Shown here: positions 17,204-24,326 of the stretch, piece after piece
How the letters are laid out: each line of letters begins with the position of its first letter
How positions within the stretch are numbered: position 1 is the stretch's first letter
Assembly: GCA_050261675.1 (NCBI GenBank)
Contig: JBLNDO010000031.1
Span: 1-30,376 of the forward strand
Direction: 5' to 3'
DNA from: DASUBN01 sp050261675
GTDB taxonomy: Bacteria; Pseudomonadota; Gammaproteobacteria; Natronospirales; REEB76
DNA: 30,376 nt
Program-made: the position numbers and the translations under genes
The notes under the pieces: generated by a model
Databases searched by the model: none
What the model was told of the DNA's origin: nothing
Seen by the model: only the letters and a program-made list of their open reading frames with translations

Positions 17204-17811
17204 AATTTCATCGCTTGGGCGATGCCGCGCTCCTGGTGGAAACCGGCAGCGCCGCTGCGGCCCAGGAACTGAGGCGCGTGCTGCTGCAGGAATCGCTGCC
17301 GGGGCTGCGGCAACTGGTGCCCGGCATGAAGACGCTGATGATCGCCGCGGATCCTCTCAGGCTGGATTTCGATGCGCTCGCGAAACGCCTGCCGGAACTC
17401 CTGCGCACGCCGGTGGATGCTCCCGCAGTCCGCCAGCATGAGATCGCCGTGCGTTACGACGGCGCAGACCTGGAGCCCTCGGCCCGGCGGCTCGGCATCG
17501 AGATCGCGGAATTGGTGCGGCGCCACACCGCCCCCGCCTATACCGTGGCATTCCTGGGATTCGCCCCGGGTTTCCCCTATCTCACCGGCCTGGATTCGCT
17601 GTTGCACCTTCCGCGCCGCACGGACCCGCGCACCCAGGTGCCGGCAGGTAGCGTCGCCGTGGCCGGAGAATTCTGTGGCATCTATCCCGCCGCGAGTCCC
17701 GGGGGGTGGAACCTGCTGGGCCGTTGCGATGCCGTGCTCTTCGATCCCTCCCGCGCCGCCCCGACGCTGCTCTCGCCCGGGGATAAGGTACGGTTCAAGG
17801 CACTGGCATGA
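17200..17811 (+). CDS. pxpB: 5-oxoprolinase subunit B (KipI family)
   Basis: A 203-residue protein of the KipI / allophanate hydrolase subunit 1 family, starting with HRLGDAALLVE. Near the end it carries the characteristic FLGFAPGFPYLTGL, followed by the PAGSVAVAGEFCGIYP and SPGGWNLLGR segments. It forms a complex with PxpC, and together they provide ATP-dependent activation of 5-oxoproline for PxpA. It starts with GTG 17200 inside the pxpA stop (GTGA) and ends in a 4-bp ATGA overlap with pxpC, so the three subunits are likely made in balanced amounts. The KipI sporulation role of Bacillus is not expected here. Confidence 0.94.
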   Translation: MKFHRLGDAALLVETGSAAAAQELRRVLLQESLPGLRQLVPGMKTLMIAADPLRLDFDALAKRLPELLRTPVDAPAVRQHEIAVRYDGADLEPSARRLGIEIAELVRRHTAPAYTVAFLGFAPGFPYLTGLDSLLHLPRRTDPRTQVPAGSVAVAGEFCGIYPAASPGGWNLLGRCDAVLFDPSRAAPTLLSPGDKVRFKALA

Positions 17812-18836
17812 TCGAGATCATCAAGCCGGGACGGCTCACCACGGTCCAGGACCTGGGGCGCACGGGTTACGGCCACCTGGGTGTGCCCGAAGCGGGTGCG
17901 GCGGACACTTACAGCCTGAGGCAGGCGAACCACTTGGTGGGCAACGCCGATGGCACCGCGGCATTGGAAATGACCGGCGAGGGTGCAAGCCTGCGGTTCG
18001 AAGCCGCCTGCCATGTGGCCCTCGTCGGCGGTGAATTGGAGGCGAATCTGAACGGCGAGCCCGTGGCTATGCATCAGACCTTGGCGGTGCCGACGGGAGC
18101 GGTGCTCACCTGCGGTCCCATCACCCGCGGCTGGCGGTGTTATCTCGCCGTCTCCGGGGGATTCTCCGTGGCGCCGGTGATGGGGAGCGTATCCCGTGAC
18201 ACCCTCTCCGGCTTGGGTCCGGAGCCGCTCGCGGCGGGCCAGCGCCTGGATACGGGCCCAGCGGGTGCCGTGCCGGGATCTTATCTGCGTGCACCGCCAC
18301 GCTACGGTGAAGGCGCCACTCTCCGGGTGCTGGCGGGGCCGCAGCAGGACTGGCTCGCCCACGGGGCACGCCGGGTTTTCGCCGCATCCGCTTATCGGGT
18401 GCTGCCCCAGAGCGACCGCACCGGACTTCGGCTGGACGGGCCCGTGCTCGAGCGCCGCGGCGAAGCGGAACTTCCCTCCATGGGCGTCGTGGCCGGCACG
18501 GTGCAGCTGCCGCCGTCGGGGCTGCCCATCGTGTTGCTTGCCAATCACGGCGCCACGGGCGGCTATCCCGTGATCGCCCAGGTGATTTCCGCGGACCTGC
18601 CGGCGCTTGCGCAACTCGCGCCGGGCGTCGAGTTGCGTTTCTCGGAAGTGGACCGCGCCACGGCGCTCGCCCTGTTGAGGGAACAAGAGCGGAAGCTGGA
18701 AAACGATCTCGTGAGCGCCGATGCCGCGTTGTTGGCCGCGCGGTCGCTCATGATGCTCGCGGGGCGGCATGCGAGCCTGAAACAAGCGGTGGTGGGGGAC
18801 GGCAAGCGCCGCATCCGCATCCGGCGCGGGCAATGA
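17808..18836 (+). CDS. pxpC: 5-oxoprolinase subunit C (KipA family)
   Basis: A 342-residue protein of the biotin-dependent carboxyltransferase-like KipA family. It begins IIKPGRLTTVQDLGRTGYGH and continues with GVPEAGAADTYSLRQANHLV; the family's RVLAGPQQDW and SDRTGLRLDG segments follow. With PxpB it activates 5-oxoproline using ATP. Annotation as a urea carboxylase or allophanate hydrolase part is unlikely, because the catalytic domains of those enzymes are absent and pxpA and pxpB are adjacent. The gene is a little longer than average at its charged C-terminus. It overlaps pxpB by 4 bp, and an NlpC/P60 gene starts 19 bp downstream. Confidence 0.94.
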   Translation: MIEIIKPGRLTTVQDLGRTGYGHLGVPEAGAADTYSLRQANHLVGNADGTAALEMTGEGASLRFEAACHVALVGGELEANLNGEPVAMHQTLAVPTGAVLTCGPITRGWRCYLAVSGGFSVAPVMGSVSRDTLSGLGPEPLAAGQRLDTGPAGAVPGSYLRAPPRYGEGATLRVLAGPQQDWLAHGARRVFAASAYRVLPQSDRTGLRLDGPVLERRGEAELPSMGVVAGTVQLPPSGLPIVLLANHGATGGYPVIAQVISADLPALAQLAPGVELRFSEVDRATALALLREQERKLENDLVSADAALLAARSLMMLAGRHASLKQAVVGDGKRRIRIRRGQ

Positions 18837-18843
18837 GGCGTCA

Positions 18844-18849
18844 TATAAT
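18844..18849 (+). promoter_or_regulatory. Possible -10 box directly before the NlpC/P60 gene
   Basis: A perfect TATAAT lies 6 bp before the GTG at 18856. If used, transcription would start at or next to the start codon, giving a leaderless mRNA. No good -35 is found at 16-18 bp, so this may be chance. Confidence 0.35.
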
Positions 18850-18855
18850 GGCGGT

Positions 18856-19353
18856 GTGATCCGTTCCGCCCGCACCCTAGTTCCCGCTTTCCTGCTTTGC
18901 TCACTGCTTGCGGCCTGCGCCGAATGGCCCGAACAGCCGCCCGCGGAAGCGGCACCTGCACCCTTGCCGGCGGCGGCCGGCGACAACCTCGGCGAGAAGG
19001 CCGCGGCTCTGGTGAAACAGCAGGTCGGCACGCCTTATCTCTTTGGTGGCCATAGCCCCAAGGGTTTCGATTGCAGCGGTCTCGTGTATTACGTCTACGG
19101 CCGGCTGGACGTGAGCCTGCCGCGTACCGCGGAATCCCAGTTTAGTCATTTGCCGGCGGTCAGCCTGGAGGCGCTGGAACCCGGCGACCTCGTATTCTTC
19201 AACGGCGACCCCACTGGCTACATGCACGTGGGCATCTACATCGGCGGCGGCTGGTTCGTCCACGCCCCCGGCACCGGCAAGACCGTGAGCGGCGCGCGCC
19301 TCGACAACGTCTATTGGAAGGCGCACTTCATCGGCGCCACGCGGCCCGAATGA
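18856..19353 (+). CDS. NlpC/P60 family lipoprotein peptidase
   Basis: A 165-residue predicted lipoprotein. The signal peptide ends in LAAC (Cys21), followed by a Pro/Ala-rich linker and an NlpC/P60 domain (about 45-163). The catalytic Cys73 is in FDCSGLVYY, and the His124 in MHVGIYIGGGW and His136 in VHAPG complete the active site. Such enzymes cut D-glutamyl-meso-diaminopimelate bonds in peptidoglycan peptides, here from the inner face of a membrane. The only usable start is GTG 18856, because the ATG at 18848 is out of frame and stops at once. No ribosome binding site is visible within normal distance. The stop overlaps the MFS gene start by 4 bp, so the two are coupled. Confidence 0.9.
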   Translation: MIRSARTLVPAFLLCSLLAACAEWPEQPPAEAAPAPLPAAAGDNLGEKAAALVKQQVGTPYLFGGHSPKGFDCSGLVYYVYGRLDVSLPRTAESQFSHLPAVSLEALEPGDLVFFNGDPTGYMHVGIYIGGGWFVHAPGTGKTVSGARLDNVYWKAHFIGATRPE

Positions 19354-20582
19354 ATCCGGGCGGGCATCGCGGCAAGATCCATGCGGCGGCGTTTCGCCTG
19401 CTGGCGGCGCGCACGGTGCGCAGCATCGCGCAAGGCGCCATGGTCGCCGACCTATCCCTGTATCTGAACGACTTGGGTTGGAGCGGGCTTGCCATCGGCC
19501 TGGTGCTGACCGCGGCGGGGCTGTGTGCCGCCGGCCTCGGTATCCTCGTCGGTTACCTCAGCGACGGTTCGAGGCGCAAACCCTATCTCCTCGGCTACGA
19601 ACTGGTGACCGTCGCCTGCGGCCTCGCGCCGCTGGTCACCCAGACCATGCCGGTGCTAGCCGCAGCCATCGTGCTCGGCGGCTTCGGCCGCGGCCTCGGG
19701 GGCGCCGCGGGGCCCTTCGGACCGGTGGAACAGGCCTGGCTCGCGGAGGCGGTGCCCATGGAGGACCGTGCCTGGATCTACAGCATCAATTACGCCCTCG
19801 GATTCTTCGGCATGGCGCTCGGCGCCCTGTGCGGCGTGGTGCCCGGATTGTTGCTGGGCTCGCGGACACCGGCCGAAGCATACAGCCTGCTGTTCATGAT
19901 CGTCGTGGCGGGCGCGCTCATGAACCTGGTGCTGCTCGCGGCCACGCCCGAACGCGAGCGCGGCGAGCGCCTGCCCCCGGGGGCGCGGGCGGAACGCATG
20001 CAGCGCTGGGAAAACCACCTCCTCTGGCGCCTGGCGCGCCTCAACGCCTTCAACGGCATCTCCATGGGACTGGTGGGACCGCTGATCTCCTACTGGTTCG
20101 CGCTGCGGTTCCGGGCGGGGCCGGACAGCATCGCGCCGGTGATGGCTTCGACCTTCGCGCTCACCGGGGTGCTCGCGCTCTATACCGGCAAACTCGCCAT
20201 GCGCCACGGCCTGTCCCGCGCCGTGGTCTGGAGCCGCGGCATCGGGGTGGTGATGCTGGCGGCCTTGCCGTTCATGCCCTGGTTCTGGCTGGCCGCGCTC
20301 GTCTACATGCTGCGGCTCGCCTCGGGCGGGGCCTCCGTGGGCGCGCGTCAGGCACAGATCGTGTCCTTGGTGCGGGACGAGCGCCGCGGCCTCGCCTCCA
20401 GCATCAACGCGGCTTCGTTCCAGGTGCCGCAATCGGCGGGTCCGGCCATCGCCGGGCCGTTGATCGCCGCGGGATTCTTCGTGGCGCCGTTCTGCCTGGC
20501 CGCGGCCTTGCAGCTCGCCTACGTGGTGGGCTACGACCGGATGTTCGGCCGCTACGACCGGAAGACCCTGAGCCGCGTCTAG
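19350..20582 (+). CDS. MFS transporter
   Basis: A 410-residue integral membrane protein with about 12 hydrophobic segments. The loop between the second and third segments reads GYLSDGSRRKPYLLG (68-82), a version of the MFS signature GxxxDxxGRR. A longer charged loop (about 190-220) separates the two six-helix halves. The substrate cannot be inferred from the sequence. The ATG at 19350 overlaps the NlpC/P60 stop (ATGA), so the transporter and the cell-wall peptidase are made together. Uptake or export of a peptide-like or cell-wall-derived compound is possible but unproven. It ends only 10 bp from the convergent DUF4382 gene, with no visible terminator between. Confidence 0.88.
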   Translation: MNPGGHRGKIHAAAFRLLAARTVRSIAQGAMVADLSLYLNDLGWSGLAIGLVLTAAGLCAAGLGILVGYLSDGSRRKPYLLGYELVTVACGLAPLVTQTMPVLAAAIVLGGFGRGLGGAAGPFGPVEQAWLAEAVPMEDRAWIYSINYALGFFGMALGALCGVVPGLLLGSRTPAEAYSLLFMIVVAGALMNLVLLAATPERERGERLPPGARAERMQRWENHLLWRLARLNAFNGISMGLVGPLISYWFALRFRAGPDSIAPVMASTFALTGVLALYTGKLAMRHGLSRAVVWSRGIGVVMLAALPFMPWFWLAALVYMLRLASGGASVGARQAQIVSLVRDERRGLASSINAASFQVPQSAGPAIAGPLIAAGFFVAPFCLAAALQLAYVVGYDRMFGRYDRKTLSRV

Positions 20583-20592
20583 CGGTTTTGCC

Positions 20593-21471
20593 TCAGAGTT
20601 GCGCCAGGATGGTCTGGCCTGCCGTCGCCTTCACCGTGCCGACCGGGTTGAAACCGATGGAGTCCGCCTTGGCCGGGTCGTCCTTGCTCGCGTCACAGGT
20701 GAACGCGAGGGTATATGTGCCGGCAGGCAGGTACGCGGCGGTAAAGCGGTAGGCGCCGAACGCAGTATCCAGCAGCACCGGCTCCTCAGTCACGGGCTGT
20801 GTAGCGGCGGGTGCGGAGGCATTGATGTCGGTGGGCGCGCTGACATTGCCGGCATATACATAGACCACGGGTACGCAGTTCGCCGCTGCCGCCAAGCCAC
20901 CCGGCACCGAGCCGATGATATTTCCACCGGCGCGGGCATCCAACATACGAATGCTAGGCTGCAGTTGGTAGTCGGTGGAAGCGCCCACAGGCGACAGCAC
21001 TGATCTGCGCGCGTCGAAATCGACTACCAGGGTACTGCCGTCGTCAGCCACCACGTCGAAACCGTTGGAGGTGCGTAGGCCCGCCTGGCCGGTCGCGGTG
21101 AGCACAAGCCCGTGGGTGCCGCCACTGTTCAATATCAGGTAGGAATCCTTGGCACCGGGTGTGGCGCTTACTTCCAGTTCCAGCCAGTCGTAATGCCCTG
21201 CCGGGAGACTGAAGTTGGCTAGCAGCGGCGTGGTGATACCCGACTGTAATTGCGTCAGGTCGATCTGCTGGGCTGCAGGAAAGGTGTAAGAGATGACGTT
21301 TCCACCCGTGGGTTGGAATTTCACCCCGGTGAATTCCACCACCACGCTCGAGGCCTGGTCGGTGGGGGTATCGGTGAGGGCGATGTCCAGGCGACCATTA
21401 CTGCTGCCACCTCCGCAGCCGGCGAGAAACCCGAATAAGGAAAGAGGCAGTACCAGAAGCGTCTTCGACAT
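20593..21471 (-). CDS. DUF4382 domain lipoprotein, copy 1
   Basis: A 292-residue predicted lipoprotein (lipobox LAGC, Cys19, followed by GGGSSNG). The N-terminal half matches my memory of DUF4382 (start LDIALTDTPTDQASSVVVEF), a beta-rich domain of unknown function in secreted proteins. The C-terminal third looks like a carboxypeptidase-regulatory-like beta-sandwich (VYVYAGNV..., YLPAGTYTLAFTCDAS). The ATG at 21471 has a GGGAG ribosome binding site and yields a clean signal peptide; the upstream frame extension does not. A paralogue lies 121 bp upstream on the same strand, with the same domain order and similar motifs. Probably a surface or periplasmic lipoprotein; its role is unknown. Confidence 0.85.
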   Translation of the reverse strand: MSKTLLVLPLSLFGFLAGCGGGSSNGRLDIALTDTPTDQASSVVVEFTGVKFQPTGGNVISYTFPAAQQIDLTQLQSGITTPLLANFSLPAGHYDWLELEVSATPGAKDSYLILNSGGTHGLVLTATGQAGLRTSNGFDVVADDGSTLVVDFDARRSVLSPVGASTDYQLQPSIRMLDARAGGNIIGSVPGGLAAAANCVPVVYVYAGNVSAPTDINASAPAATQPVTEEPVLLDTAFGAYRFTAAYLPAGTYTLAFTCDASKDDPAKADSIGFNPVGTVKATAGQTILAQL

Positions 21472-21592
21472 GGCGGCAACTCCCAACGCGCGGCGCGACA
21501 GCCGGTTTCGAAAGTCTAGCGCACTAACTGATGACTGGTTTACCGCCCGGATTATTCCATATTGTTGCAACTCCTGCGGATCGCCCCTCGTG

Positions 21593-22477
21593 TTACTGCA
21601 TTTGGACGAATGTCGTATTTCTCGCCGATACCACGGCGGTGGTGATGGAAGTGAAGGTCAGAGTGTTCGCTTGGTTTGCCACATCCAGCGGCGCGTCGCA
21701 GGTGAAAGCCAGCGTATAGGTCCCCGGGGGCAGGAACGAGGCCGTAAAGTTATACAGGCTCGTGGTCTGGTTGAAACCGGCGAGCGCCGTGGTGATGGGT
21801 TGCGCCGCTGTCTTGGACGCGGTAGCGGGGTCGATATCCACATCCCCCGGGATTACCTTGCCTGCGTAGATATACACCGCGGGTTCAGCACAGATGATGA
21901 GGCTGGACGCGACGCTGCCACTGAGAGTTCCCGAAAGTTCGTTCTGGACTGCACGTATGGAGGGGATCAGTTCGTACTTGGTCGCGTCATTGGGATCCTG
22001 GATGATCGAACGCCGCAAATCGAAGTCTATGGTCAGGTTGACCGTACCGCCGCTCGCGATGGTGAAGTCGATAGGGGTGCTGACCGTGGGCGAAGTTCCC
22101 ACCGGTACATACAGGATATGGGTTCCGTCCGGCAGGGTGATGTCCGATTGGTCGGTGTTTGGGTCAGCGGCGATGGTGAGGCTGAGCTGGGTGTAATGCC
22201 CGGGTGCGATTTGGAGGTTGGAGGTCAAAACGGCCGCGATGCCGCCCTGCAACTGGAACAGGTCAATCGAAGACGGCGGATTGATGGCGAGCGTTTGGGG
22301 GGTCACATCGGGGCCCGTGAGCTGGAGTGCAGCGAAGCTCACGTTCACCGCCGACGCCGAATCGATCGGTGCATCGGTCATGAAGAGGTTCAGCCCCGAG
22401 TTATGGCTGCCCCCGCAACTCGCGAGCAACAGGCAAACCGGCGCCAGGGCGGCGATTCTCAGGGACCGTTTCAGCAT
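21593..22477 (-). CDS. DUF4382 domain lipoprotein, copy 2
   Basis: A 294-residue predicted lipoprotein (lipobox LASC, Cys21). It has the same layout as copy 1: a DUF4382-like start (LNLFMTDAPIDSASAVNVSF), the segment DFDLRRSIIQDPNDATKYEL in place of DFDARRSVLSPVGASTDYQL, and the C-terminal YIYAGKV and FLPPGTYTLAFTCDAP. The two are tandem paralogues that have clearly diverged, so the duplication is not recent. The 121 bp between the two genes show no strong terminator, so copy 1 may be co-transcribed with copy 2. Upstream lies the 319-bp region with a candidate structured RNA and terminator. Function unknown. Confidence 0.85.
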   Translation of the reverse strand: MLKRSLRIAALAPVCLLLASCGGSHNSGLNLFMTDAPIDSASAVNVSFAALQLTGPDVTPQTLAINPPSSIDLFQLQGGIAAVLTSNLQIAPGHYTQLSLTIAADPNTDQSDITLPDGTHILYVPVGTSPTVSTPIDFTIASGGTVNLTIDFDLRRSIIQDPNDATKYELIPSIRAVQNELSGTLSGSVASSLIICAEPAVYIYAGKVIPGDVDIDPATASKTAAQPITTALAGFNQTTSLYNFTASFLPPGTYTLAFTCDAPLDVANQANTLTFTSITTAVVSARNTTFVQMQ

Positions 22478-22586
22478 GGAATTAGGCTCTCTCTGCGGGC
22501 AGGCAAGCTTTTACGACACATCCGGCGCATCCGGCGACGCGCAGTTTACCTTGGGAGCCAGCCTGCTGTCCGCCCGGTGAGGCGGC

Positions 22587-22629
22587 AAAAAAAGGGGCCT
22601 CTCGTCAAAGGGGGAAAACGAGAGACCCC
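22587..22629 (-). terminator. Intrinsic terminator downstream of hutHI / end of the candidate RNA
   Basis: Read on the minus strand, GGGG-x-CTCTCGT pairs with ACGAGAG-x-CCCC (one mismatch, about 12 bp in all; plus-strand arms 22594-22605 and 22618-22629) and is followed by seven T (complement of 22587-22593). It lies 168 bp beyond the hutH stop and 110 bp before the DUF4382 copy 2 start. Confidence 0.85.
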
Positions 22630-22713
22630 GGACTTTCCCGCATTGCGCGGGATCGTCGTGAAGCGGGAATCCGGCGCCAGGCGCCCATCGGGTCTATCCC
22701 GCCCGACTCATGC
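22587..22713 (-). ncRNA. Candidate structured RNA or attenuating leader upstream of the DUF4382 pair
   Basis: A promoter-like element (22718-22747) would start transcription near 22713, and the transcript would end at the T run at 22587, about 125 nt in all. On that RNA the segment 22663-22672 can pair with 22630-22641 (GCGGGAATCC with GGACTTTCCCGC on the plus strand), while part of the same arm, 22637-22641, can instead pair locally with 22647-22651. The two foldings exclude each other, as in attenuators and riboswitches. A further hairpin forms at 22687-22705, with 5-bp TCGGG/CCCGA arms. I do not recognise a known RNA family. It could be a small RNA, a leader controlling DUF4382 copy 2, or just the trailing end of the hutHI transcript. 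Confidence 0.4.
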
Positions 22714-22717
22714 GTTC

Positions 22718-22747
22718 AGTATAGATTGATTCCGGGGGGTATGTACA
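22718..22747 (-). promoter_or_regulatory. Candidate minus-strand promoter downstream of hutH
   Basis: On the minus strand TGTACA (22747-22742) and TATACT (22723-22718) are 18 bp apart, in an AT-richer stretch (22741-22772) unlike the surroundings. It would drive the candidate RNA and possibly the two DUF4382 genes. Confidence 0.5.
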
Positions 22748-22796
22748 CAACACGACATATTTATTATTCCGTATCGGAAATGCCGGATCGCGAGGT

Positions 22797-24326
22797 CTAG
22801 AGGGCCTGATTCAAAAGCCCGGGAGCGGTTTCCGCCAAGAGTGCGCGCGACCCGATCAAGCCCGCCAGCCGGGCGATATCGCCGTCCAGCCGGCGGTCTC
22901 CCTGGATCGCCGGCACATGCCGCCGGATCCAGCCTTGCACGGTCTCCAGCGCCACGGTGGTCTTCAGGGGGCGCTGGCAATCGATGGCCTCCGCGGAGGC
23001 CAGGGCTTCCACCGCCAGGATGCGGAACAGGTTGTCGAGGATCTGCAGGAGCTTCAATCCTGCCCAAGGCGCCATGCTCACATGGTCTTCCTGCCCGGCC
23101 GAGGTGGGGATGCTGTCGGCGCTAGCCGGATGCGCCAGGGTCTTGTTCTCGGAAGCGAGCGCGGCGGCGGTGACGTGGGCGATCATGAAGCCCGATTCCA
23201 GGCCGGGGTCCCGCGCCAGGAACATGGGCAGGCGCGGATTCACCTTGCGCAGCAAGAGGTCGATGCGGCGTTCGGCGATGTTGCCGAGTTCCGTGGCGGC
23301 GATGGCCATGAAGTCCGAGATCATGGCCAGCGCTTCGGCATGGAAGTTACCGCCCGAGAGCACGTCCTCGCCGAAGATCAGCGGGTTATCGGAAACGCTG
23401 TTGAGTTCCCGCTCCAGCACCGCGGAAGCGTGCCTGAAGGTGTCCCAGGCGGCGCCGTAGACCTGGGGCATGCAGCGCAGGGCGTAGGGGTCCTGCACCC
23501 GGTCGCAGCCCTGATGGGATTGCCAGATTTCACTGCCGCTCAGCAGGGCCCGGAAGGCTTCCGCCACCCGCATCTGGCCGTGCATGTTGCGCGCCCTGTG
23601 TATGCGTTCGTCGAAGGGGCTGTAACTGCCGGCGAGCGCCTCCACTGTGAGGGCGCCGAGGGCGATGGCGCTCTTGAGCGCCGTCTCGCAGCCGTAATAG
23701 CCCGTGAGGGCGAGGGCCGCGCTCACTTGCGTGCCGTTCAGCAGCGCGAGCCCCTCCTTGGCTTCGAGCTTCACCGGCGTGCGGCCGGCGGCCTTCAGCA
23801 CCGCCTCGCCCTCGAGGCGCTGTCCTTGGTGCAGTGCCTCGCCTTCGCCGATGAGGGCGAGCGTCATGTGCGCGAGGGGGGCGAGATCGCCGGAGGCACC
23901 CACGGAGCCCCGGGATGGGATCACCGGCAGGATGTCGTGGTTGAAGAGCGCCAGAAGCGTGTCCACCACGTCAGGGCGTATGCCGGAGTTTCCGATGGCG
24001 AGGCTGTTGGCCTTGAGCAGCAGGACGCGCCGCACCACCGGTGCCGGCAAGGGTTCGCCCACCCCGCAGGCGTGGCTGCGCACCAGGTTGTATTGCAGCT
24101 GGGTCAGGCGGTCCCGGGAGATGCGCTCCCGCGCCAGGGCCCCGAAGCCGGTGTTGATGCCGTAGCACACCTGGCCCGTCTCGATGACCTTGCGCACCGT
24201 GTCCACGCTCGCCTGCATGGCCTGGCGCGCGGCGGGCGCGAGGCTCGCCGCCGTCGGCGCCTGCTCGAGACCGCGGAGGTCGGCCAGGGTCAGGTCGTGG
24301 CCGGTGAGGGTCAAACCCTTGCTCAT
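22797..24326 (-). CDS. hutH: Histidine ammonia-lyase
   Basis: A 509-residue enzyme of normal length. It removes ammonia from L-histidine to give urocanate, the first step of histidine use. The MIO cofactor forms from Ala144-Ser145-Gly146 in GSVGASGDLAPLAH, and Tyr55 in CYGINTGFG is the conserved active-site tyrosine. The start is ATG 24326, which overlaps the hutI stop by 4 bp; the longer upstream frame lacks family similarity. It is second in a hutI-hutH operon on the minus strand, and its transcript probably ends at the terminator at 22587-22629. The product urocanate is processed by HutU, encoded 6 kb away at 14765-16435. Confidence 0.98.
   Translation of the reverse strand: MSKGLTLTGHDLTLADLRGLEQAPTAASLAPAARQAMQASVDTVRKVIETGQVCYGINTGFGALARERISRDRLTQLQYNLVRSHACGVGEPLPAPVVRRVLLLKANSLAIGNSGIRPDVVDTLLALFNHDILPVIPSRGSVGASGDLAPLAHMTLALIGEGEALHQGQRLEGEAVLKAAGRTPVKLEAKEGLALLNGTQVSAALALTGYYGCETALKSAIALGALTVEALAGSYSPFDERIHRARNMHGQMRVAEAFRALLSGSEIWQSHQGCDRVQDPYALRCMPQVYGAAWDTFRHASAVLERELNSVSDNPLIFGEDVLSGGNFHAEALAMISDFMAIAATELGNIAERRIDLLLRKVNPRLPMFLARDPGLESGFMIAHVTAAALASENKTLAHPASADSIPTSAGQEDHVSMAPWAGLKLLQILDNLFRILAVEALASAEAIDCQRPLKTTVALETVQGWIRRHVPAIQGDRRLDGDIARLAGLIGSRALLAETAPGLLNQAL

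Noticed and set aside
16463..18836. Urea carboxylase/allophanate hydrolase or KipI-KipA sporulation system
   Set aside because: The full three-gene set with a LamB/YcsF protein matches 5-oxoprolinase; no biotin carboxylase or amidase domain is present.
21293..22729. 478-codon plus-strand frame across the DUF4382 genes
   Set aside because: Antisense to two lipoprotein genes with clear lipoboxes; the translation is Arg/Gly-rich with no domain.
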